Below, piece by piece: positions 6,935-10,888 of a DNA stretch of 10,888 bases. The position numbers were made by a program, and so were the translations under genes. The number at the start of each line of letters is the position of its first letter. Position 1 is the first letter of the stretch. The notes under the pieces are model-generated. The model made no database searches. It saw only the letters and a list, made by a program, of their open reading frames with translations, and had not been told where the DNA came from. The stretch lies in contig JAFSTS010000247.1 in assembly GCA_017445685.1 (NCBI GenBank), forward strand, positions 1-10,888, given 5' to 3'. Origin of the DNA: Clostridia bacterium (lineage in GTDB: Bacteria > Bacillota_A > Clostridia > Oscillospirales > Acutalibacteraceae).

Positions 6935-7333
6935 TTGACAAGAAAAGAATTGAACGGCAGCTTCTACGCAAAGCAGCTTATCAGAAGCTATCAGGAGCAG
7001 ATAAAGGAGCTTCAAGAAAAAAGTCTGTCGCTGAAATCATCAAGCAGTTTTACCGGCGCACCGTCTGGGCAGAGCAAAAAAGCGGCATATACGGCTTATA
7101 TTGAACAAATCATCTGTCTTGAAGAAAAGCTGCAAGACGCTATCGAAAGGCAGTTACAAGCCGAAGCAAAGACAACAGAATACATAGAGCAATTCAACAA
7201 CGAAACGGAAAAGCTGCTGCTTCGTCTGAGATATATCGAACACATGAGCTGGTCGGAAATCGCTGACGAGATGAATTATTCCGAACGGCACATTTTGAGA
7301 CTTCACAGAGAAATTTTGAAAAGATGTCAGTAA
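6935..7333 (+). CDS. Sigma-70 region 4-like late transcription regulator
   Basis: A 132-residue regulator starting at TTG 6935, with GAGGTGA at 6924-6930 and no better ATG nearby. Residues about 1-90 are helical and Gln/Glu/Lys-rich, probably a coiled coil. Residues about 92-131 contain LRLRYIEHMSWSEIADEM and NYSERHILRLHREIL, a helix-turn-helix of sigma-70 region 4 type as in DUF1492/ArpU/RinA-like phage late activators. Such proteins sit just before the packaging genes and switch on the late operon. The stop codon lies inside an array of TGTCA repeats in front of an extended -10 promoter, the obvious candidate target. Exact family is uncertain; the helix-turn-helix is clear. Confidence 0.75.
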   Translation: MTRKELNGSFYAKQLIRSYQEQIKELQEKSLSLKSSSSFTGAPSGQSKKAAYTAYIEQIICLEEKLQDAIERQLQAEAKTTEYIEQFNNETEKLLLRLRYIEHMSWSEIADEMNYSERHILRLHREILKRCQ

Positions 7334-7369
7334 ATGTCATAGAATGTCACCCTTGTCATCTGCTATAAT
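7325..7369 (+). promoter_or_regulatory. Candidate late promoter with four phased TGTCA operators
   Basis: TGTCA occurs at 7325, 7335, 7345 and 7354, spacing 10, 10 and 9 bp, so all face one side of the helix. It is followed by an extended -10 (TGCTATAAT, hexamer 7364-7369). At 17 bp spacing the -35 position reads agaatg, which is poor, so the promoter should need an activator. The first copy overlaps the end of the sigma-like regulator gene, which is the likely binder. Confidence 0.65.
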
Positions 7370-7431
7370 TAGAATTGCAGGAATTTATAAACCAGCTTTT
7401 GCTCTCCTTTATATTTTTTCTTTCTTGCAGC

Positions 7432-7464
7432 CGGGTGTGATGTGCTTTGGGTATGTCACACCCG
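7432..7464 (+). promoter_or_regulatory. Leader hairpin upstream of the DUF4417 gene
   Basis: CGGGTGTGA (7432-7440) and TCACACCCG (7456-7464) pair perfectly over nine bases around a 15-nt loop. No U-tract follows, so it is not an intrinsic terminator. It ends nine bases before the AAAGGAG ribosome site at 7473-7479. CTCCTTT at 7404-7410 is complementary to that site and could close a larger structure. The rest of 7370-7483 is pyrimidine-rich leader without a gene. Confidence 0.5.
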
Positions 7465-7483
7465 AGCATAGAAAAGGAGCAAT

Positions 7484-8104
7484 ATGAATTATCGGCAAAA
7501 ACATAATTATGAAAATCTGAATAAAGTAATTTTTGACGGTGAGGGCGAATATGACATTCCCCTGCTGAAAAATGAAAACATAACTGTTGATGACTTCATC
7601 GGCTTTAATTTTGCGAAAAGCTGTCAACGACCTGAAAACAAATGTGTTCATTTTTTTATTGACGATTATCAGTTCAATCGGTTATGGAATCGACCGGACG
7701 CATATATCGACCTTTTGAAACGCTTCAAGGCAGTTTTCACACCTGATTTTTCTCTATACACCGATTTCCCGAAAGCAATTCAGATTTACAATCACTACCG
7801 TAAGCATTGGCTCGGCGCATATTGGCAGGAACACAGCATCAAAGTTATTCCGACCATCACTTGGAGTGACGAATCGAGTTATGAATGGTGTTTTGACGGC
7901 GAGCCGATAGGCGGTGCCATTGCTGTGTCTTCTGTCGGTACGCAGAAACGAGCTGAAAGCAAAGAGCTTTTTTTGAAAGGCTATAATGAAATGCTCAATC
8001 ACCTGAATCCGACATTGATTTATTTTCACGGCAGTGTCCCTGATGAATGTAAAGGAAATATATGCCGAATTGAAGCGTATCAGGAAAAACTACATAAGAT
8101 GTGA
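7484..8104 (+). CDS. DUF4417 phage protein
   Basis: A 206-residue protein matching what I know of DUF4417, a family found beside terminase genes in Bacillota phages and in some mobile elements. Recognisable parts are VHFFIDDYQFNRLWNRPD at about 56-73, then TPDFSLYTDFP and YNHYRKHWLGAYWQ, IPTITWSDESSYEWCF, and IAVSSVGTQKRAESKELFLKGYNEML. Family members carry conserved Asp, Trp and His positions but have no proven activity. It is the first gene after the candidate late promoter and has a strong AAAAGGAG site at 7472-7479. The next gene starts just after its stop. Biological role unknown; close association with packaging genes is the only hint. Confidence 0.75.
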   Translation: MNYRQKHNYENLNKVIFDGEGEYDIPLLKNENITVDDFIGFNFAKSCQRPENKCVHFFIDDYQFNRLWNRPDAYIDLLKRFKAVFTPDFSLYTDFPKAIQIYNHYRKHWLGAYWQEHSIKVIPTITWSDESSYEWCFDGEPIGGAIAVSSVGTQKRAESKELFLKGYNEMLNHLNPTLIYFHGSVPDECKGNICRIEAYQEKLHKM

Positions 8105-8112
8105 GGAATAAA

Positions 8113-8508
8113 ATGGGTGGAAACGGCGCTTCAAGCGGATTTTCTGTTAACAAAAACAAATATGGATCTCAGTACAAAGCTATATTTACACACGGTAACA
8201 TTAAATTCGTAGTCAAGAGCAAGAAAAACACAGAGCCTCTTTTAGAAACAATGACAAAGGGTCGTGTTTATGTTGAAATAAACAAAAGTGGTAATGTTAA
8301 AACAATTTATTATTTTGATAATGATTTAAAGAAAAGAAAAACAATAGATTTGCTACATAAACATCGAAAAATGCAACCACATGCACATCATGGATATTAT
8401 CACAGTGAGAACGATGGTCCTAAAGGTGGTACAAATCTAACGCCACAAGAAAAGAAAATGGTTGACACAGTGCTAAACGCATGGTATAATTACAAAAGAA
8501 ACAAGTAG
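8113..8508 (+). CDS. Conserved His-rich phage protein upstream of terminase
   Basis: A 131-residue protein. ATG 8113 is chosen over GTG 8101 because GAGG at 8103-8106 lies just before it. It opens with MGGNGASSGF, a glycine/serine start shared by small proteins near phage terminases, then YGSQYKAIFTHGNIKF, ETMTKGRVYVEIN, IYYFDNDLKKRKTIDL, and a histidine-rich HKHRKMQPHAHHGYYH segment at about residues 79-97. The spacing of histidines suggests a metal site, but no known nuclease motif is certain. The gene is visibly richer in A and T than its neighbours. Its last 47 bases contain a consensus promoter, and its stop codon lies inside the small RNA described separately. Function unknown. Confidence 0.65.
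   Translation: MGGNGASSGFSVNKNKYGSQYKAIFTHGNIKFVVKSKKNTEPLLETMTKGRVYVEINKSGNVKTIYYFDNDLKKRKTIDLLHKHRKMQPHAHHGYYHSENDGPKGGTNLTPQEKKMVDTVLNAWYNYKRNK
8462..8490 (+). promoter_or_regulatory. Consensus sigma-A promoter inside the 3' end of the His-rich gene
   Basis: TTGACA (8462-8467), a spacer of exactly 17 bp, and TATAAT (8485-8490) match the housekeeping consensus at all 12 positions; TGG before the -10 makes it an extended -10 as well. The predicted start is at about 8497-8498, the first base of the RNA's closing helix. The -10 also spells Trp-Tyr-Asn codons of the gene, so chance is possible but unlikely together with the RNA structure and terminator. Confidence 0.75.
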
Positions 8509-8597
8509 TAGTGAAGGTAGCAGCACACGTTGATGGACGTAGGCTCGGTGCAAGTCCGTGCGCTTGTTTCAGGGTGCAGAAATGCACCCTATTTTTA
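8498..8597 (+). ncRNA. Small structured RNA with tRNA-like T-arm, unclassified
   Basis: A transcript of about 100 nt is predicted from the consensus promoter to the terminator. Its first eight bases, GAAACAAG (8498-8505), pair perfectly with CTTGTTTC (8563-8570), one base before the terminator stem. Inside, AGC-AC-ACGT (8522-8530) pairs with ACGT-AG-GCT (8537-8545) around TGATGG. CGG (8546-8548) and CCG (8556-8558) then close a seven-base loop TGCAAGT. GTGCAAGTC (8548-8556) fits the tRNA T-loop rule G53-TTCRANY-C61 except for G in place of T55. The closed part is 73 nt, tRNA size, but there is no regular D-stem, anticodon arm or CCA. I recognise no known RNA family. It may act as a regulatory leader, packaging RNA or trans-acting small RNA; none is proven. 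Confidence 0.65.
8572..8596 (+). terminator. Intrinsic terminator before terL
   Basis: GGGTGCA (8572-8578), a GAAA tetraloop and TGCACCC (8583-8589) form a perfect seven-base stem, followed by TATTTTT. This is a standard Rho-independent terminator on the + strand. It ends only 18 bp before the terminase start, so there is no room for a separate terL promoter after it. Confidence 0.85.
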
Positions 8598-8614
8598 TAC
8601 ATCGAAGTGAGTGA

Positions 8615-10249
8615 ATGAATGAAGAAAACTTAAAATCTTTTGACAAACGAACAGAGAGCGAACAGAGAGAAATTGCAAAAAAAGGCGGTATTGCCTCAGG
8701 CAAAGCAAGAAGGCAAAAAAAGACAACTTCACAGCTTGTCAATACCGTCCTTAACTCAAAACTTGACGGAAACAAAAAGAAAATCCTCAAAAAGAACTAT
8801 TCCGATCTTGACGAAAGCGACTGCACTGTAAACGCTCTATTGATCGCCGGAATGGTGAGTGCTGCACGCGAAGGGAATGTAAAAGCGTGGCAGGAGCTTC
8901 AAAGCTACCTTGATAAAGCAGAAAAGGCTGACGAAGCAGATCAGCAGTATCATCTTCCGATCAGCGACATCACGGTTGATTTTGTTGAGCTTTACAGAGT
9001 TGTACACGATGTGTTTGATGGCAATTCCTCAGTCCGTGAAATTATCTGCAAAGGCGGACGCGGCTCTATAAAATCAAACTTTTGGGCTGGGCTTGCAGAA
9101 GAGACAATTTACAATGATCCTCAGGCGCACATAGTTTTTACAAGGCGATACAAAACCGATCTTAGAGGATCGGTATATAATCAATTTATTAAAACAATTA
9201 CAAGACACGGCAAAACTGACGAGTGGGATTTTCAAGTCTCCCCTATGCAGGCAATTTATAAAAAAACAGGTCAGACAGTTCAATTCATCGGTGCCGATAA
9301 GCCTATTTCGAGTAAGTCAAGCACTATGCCTTTCGGCTATGTAAAACTGCTTATTCACGAAGAAAGCGATGAAATGCAGGGCGTTGAGCAGATGGACTAT
9401 ATGGAAGATACCTTTCTACGAGCGGACACTCCTGCACTTGATGTTAAAATCTTCAATCCCCCGAAATCGGCAAACAATTTCATGAACGAATACACGGCAA
9501 GCAAAGATGGCGATCCTGCGACTTTTGTTTGCCATTCTTTTTACTACAATGTTCCGGTCAAATGGCTCGGAAAGCGATTTTTTGAGCGTGCTGAGTGGTT
9601 CAAGCAGCATAAGCCGAAATATTATGCGAACAACTATCTCGGCGAAGTTACCGGCACAGGCGGCAGTATTTTTGAAAATGTCAATGTCAGAAAAATTACT
9701 GATGAAGAGATTGAAGCGATGCCATATTTCAGTTACGGTCTTGACTTTGGCTATGAACATCCGCAGGTATTCATAAAATCCTACTACGACAGAGACAAGG
9801 ACATTTTATACTGCATCGAGGAAGTTTACTCAAAGAAATGCAAAAACTCAACCTTTGCCCGAAAAATAGCAAAATACAAAAAACACGAAATCATCGCAGA
9901 CAGCGCACGACCTGACAGTATCGCTGAAATGAACGACTGGGGATTTATCGTCCGTGGAGCAGTCAAGCGATGGGGAGCAAACAAAGGGCGCGATTACTGC
10001 TGGGAATGGCTTCAGCAGACAACCCAAATTGTCGTTGACCCGGAAAGAACTCCACATCTTAAAGATGAATTGCTGAAGCTTGAATTTGAGCAGCTCAAGG
10101 ACGGTACTTTTTCGAGCGAATATCCACGCTTGAACGAAGACTGCATTATGGCTCTCATTTATGGTCTGAACAGAGAAATCAGGGAGAGCCGCCGAGAGGA
10201 TTTGTATTCAGATGAAACAGATGACGAAGAGGAAGAATTTGACGAATGA
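8615..10249 (+). CDS. terL: Terminase large subunit with N-terminal KGG-type extension
   Basis: A 544-residue packaging motor. Walker A is GGRGSIKS at residues 147-154 and Walker B ends in LLIHEESDEM with Glu249/Glu250, forming the ATPase. The C-terminal RNase H-like nuclease has Asp377 (GLDFGYEHP), Asp429 (ADSARPD) and Asp509 (EDCIMALIYGL); this is the Terminase_3 family. The protein translocates DNA into the prohead through the portal and cuts genome units. About 115 N-terminal residues precede the usual start of the family; they contain KKGGIASGKARRQKK and helical segments like small stand-alone proteins encoded beside terminases. No separate small terminase gene is visible. The ribosome site is weak (AGTGAG), and the tail is strongly acidic. 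The portal start overlaps its stop. Confidence 0.93.
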   Translation: MNEENLKSFDKRTESEQREIAKKGGIASGKARRQKKTTSQLVNTVLNSKLDGNKKKILKKNYSDLDESDCTVNALLIAGMVSAAREGNVKAWQELQSYLDKAEKADEADQQYHLPISDITVDFVELYRVVHDVFDGNSSVREIICKGGRGSIKSNFWAGLAEETIYNDPQAHIVFTRRYKTDLRGSVYNQFIKTITRHGKTDEWDFQVSPMQAIYKKTGQTVQFIGADKPISSKSSTMPFGYVKLLIHEESDEMQGVEQMDYMEDTFLRADTPALDVKIFNPPKSANNFMNEYTASKDGDPATFVCHSFYYNVPVKWLGKRFFERAEWFKQHKPKYYANNYLGEVTGTGGSIFENVNVRKITDEEIEAMPYFSYGLDFGYEHPQVFIKSYYDRDKDILYCIEEVYSKKCKNSTFARKIAKYKKHEIIADSARPDSIAEMNDWGFIVRGAVKRWGANKGRDYCWEWLQQTTQIVVDPERTPHLKDELLKLEFEQLKDGTFSSEYPRLNEDCIMALIYGLNREIRESRREDLYSDETDDEEEEFDE

Positions 10250-10888
10250 GTGAAACGCTGAAAAATATATTCAAAAAAATAGCCGCTCGGCTCGGTTTGG
10301 AAATTAAGGACAAATCAGAGCAAAGCGGCTTTTCTTATGCAGACAAAGGTTTAAACCCTACCGCTATCGGAGCTGCGACCATTGCCACGATAACAATTGA
10401 CGACAGCACTATAACCATTAACGGCGAATCAGAGCGTGCAAGGGCGTTACAGAATATTTGCGAATATTATGCCGATGAAATTCTTCCTATTGCTGCCGAA
10501 GTTTCCCTTGCAACGGGTGATTGCATTGCAAGACCTTACACGGACGGCAAAGATATCGGAATAGATATTATCGGCAATGAAGACTTCGCGATAACAAAAG
10601 CCGTTGGCAACAAAATTAAAGGCGTCATAATGAAGATTGCCGAATATGAGCAAAACAACAGCAAATACATCCTGACTGAATCGCAGAAGCTGCGCGAAGA
10701 AAACAGTGTTTCGGTGTGTTCAATCGAGCGTTTTGCATATAAAGACGGAAAAGAAATACCTTTGCCGGCAACTGATTGGGCGAATTACCAGCAGAAACAA
10801 GAAATCACATCCGACTGTCTTCTGCTTGGGCGTTTCAAATGTCCAACTATTAACCGAAACAATTACAACTCTCCAAACGGAGTACCTA
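10246..10888 (+). CDS. Portal protein, N-terminal part
   Basis: The first 214 codons of a gene running off the right edge. ATG 10246 overlaps the terminase stop (ATGA), with GAGG at 10229-10232. The protein starts MSETLKNIFKKIAARLG and contains EYYADEILPIAAEVSLATGDCIARPYTDGK, here best seen as ATGDCIARPY at about residues 93-102, then IIGNEDFAIT and GRFKCPTINRNNYNSPNGVP near the edge. These match the SPP1/A118-type portal proteins of Bacillota siphoviruses, which form the dodecameric ring through which DNA is packaged. Order terL-portal is the normal head module. Only about half of the expected length is present because of the window end. Confidence 0.82.
   Translation, partial: MSETLKNIFKKIAARLGLEIKDKSEQSGFSYADKGLNPTAIGAATIATITIDDSTITINGESERARALQNICEYYADEILPIAAEVSLATGDCIARPYTDGKDIGIDIIGNEDFAITKAVGNKIKGVIMKIAEYEQNNSKYILTESQKLREENSVSVCSIERFAYKDGKEIPLPATDWANYQQKQEITSDCLLLGRFKCPTINRNNYNSPNGVP

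Noticed and set aside
7432..7464. Leader hairpin as an intrinsic terminator
   Set aside because: No U-tract follows on the plus strand and none is suitably placed on the minus strand.
8541..8560. GGCTCGGTGCAAGTCC-like piece as a group I/II intron or riboswitch core
   Set aside because: No other conserved intron or riboswitch elements are present in the surrounding 100 bases and no intron-encoded protein is nearby.
8498..8570. A functional tRNA gene
   Set aside because: No pairing D-stem, no five-base anticodon stem with seven-base loop, T55 is replaced by G, and the 3' end continues as A-GGG rather than CCA.
8420..8602. Minus-strand 60-residue ORF over the small RNA
   Set aside because: It crosses the promoter, RNA helix and terminator in antisense with no start signal; the plus-strand elements explain the sequence better.
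8714..8754. Programmed -1 frameshift at in-phase A AAA AAG (8716-8722) in terL
   Set aside because: Slippage would reach a stop at 8752-8754 after ten codons and give a roughly 47-residue fragment. No internal Shine-Dalgarno or clear downstream hairpin supports it, and Lys-rich A runs are common here.

Overview
This window looks like the early-to-late transition of a tailed phage or prophage (siphovirus-like gene order) from a gut-type Clostridia/Bacillota host. The reasons are AT-leaning DNA, strong purine-rich Shine-Dalgarno sites (AAGGAG, GAGG), every gene on the + strand, gene starts that overlap the previous stop by a few bases, and protein families typical of phages of Oscillospiraceae/Lachnospiraceae-like bacteria. 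No integrase, repressor, lysis or tail gene is visible, so lytic versus temperate cannot be decided.

Layout. 1-2886: early accessory genes. These are the end of a DUF7666-like repeat protein, a small membrane protein with a cysteine cluster, two zinc-ribbon proteins, an orphan beta-type DNA methyltransferase, and two short unknown genes, one of only 52 codons. 2886-5013: recombination and single-strand DNA module, with a zinc-binding companion protein, a PD-(D/E)XK exonuclease carrying four Fe-S-type cysteines, SSB, and an ERCC4-fold nuclease. 5010-6541: replication, with a winged-helix initiator and a DnaC-like helicase loader. Inside the initiator gene lie six 16-bp iterons at 21-22 bp spacing followed by AT-rich DNA, which is very probably the origin. 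6554-7333: an unknown protein and a sigma-region-4-like late regulator. 7325-7483: an extended -10 promoter under four phased TGTCA repeats, probably the regulator's target, then a leader hairpin. 7484-8508: a DUF4417 protein and a conserved His-rich phage protein. 8462-8600: a consensus sigma-A promoter, a compact structured RNA of about 100 nt with a tRNA-like T-arm, and an intrinsic terminator, squeezed between the His-rich gene and the terminase. 8615-10888: large terminase with an N-terminal extension resembling a stand-alone small phage protein, and the first 214 codons of the portal gene.

How it works together (inference): the early genes modify DNA, recombine and replicate the genome from the iteron origin. 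The sigma-like protein then switches on the late promoter. The terminator upstream of terL means packaging genes need read-through or antitermination, an arrangement reminiscent of the lambda pR'/6S RNA/tR' leader. The small RNA gene beside terL is the most notable unexplained element. The largest non-coding stretches are 7334-7483 and 8509-8614; both are described below.
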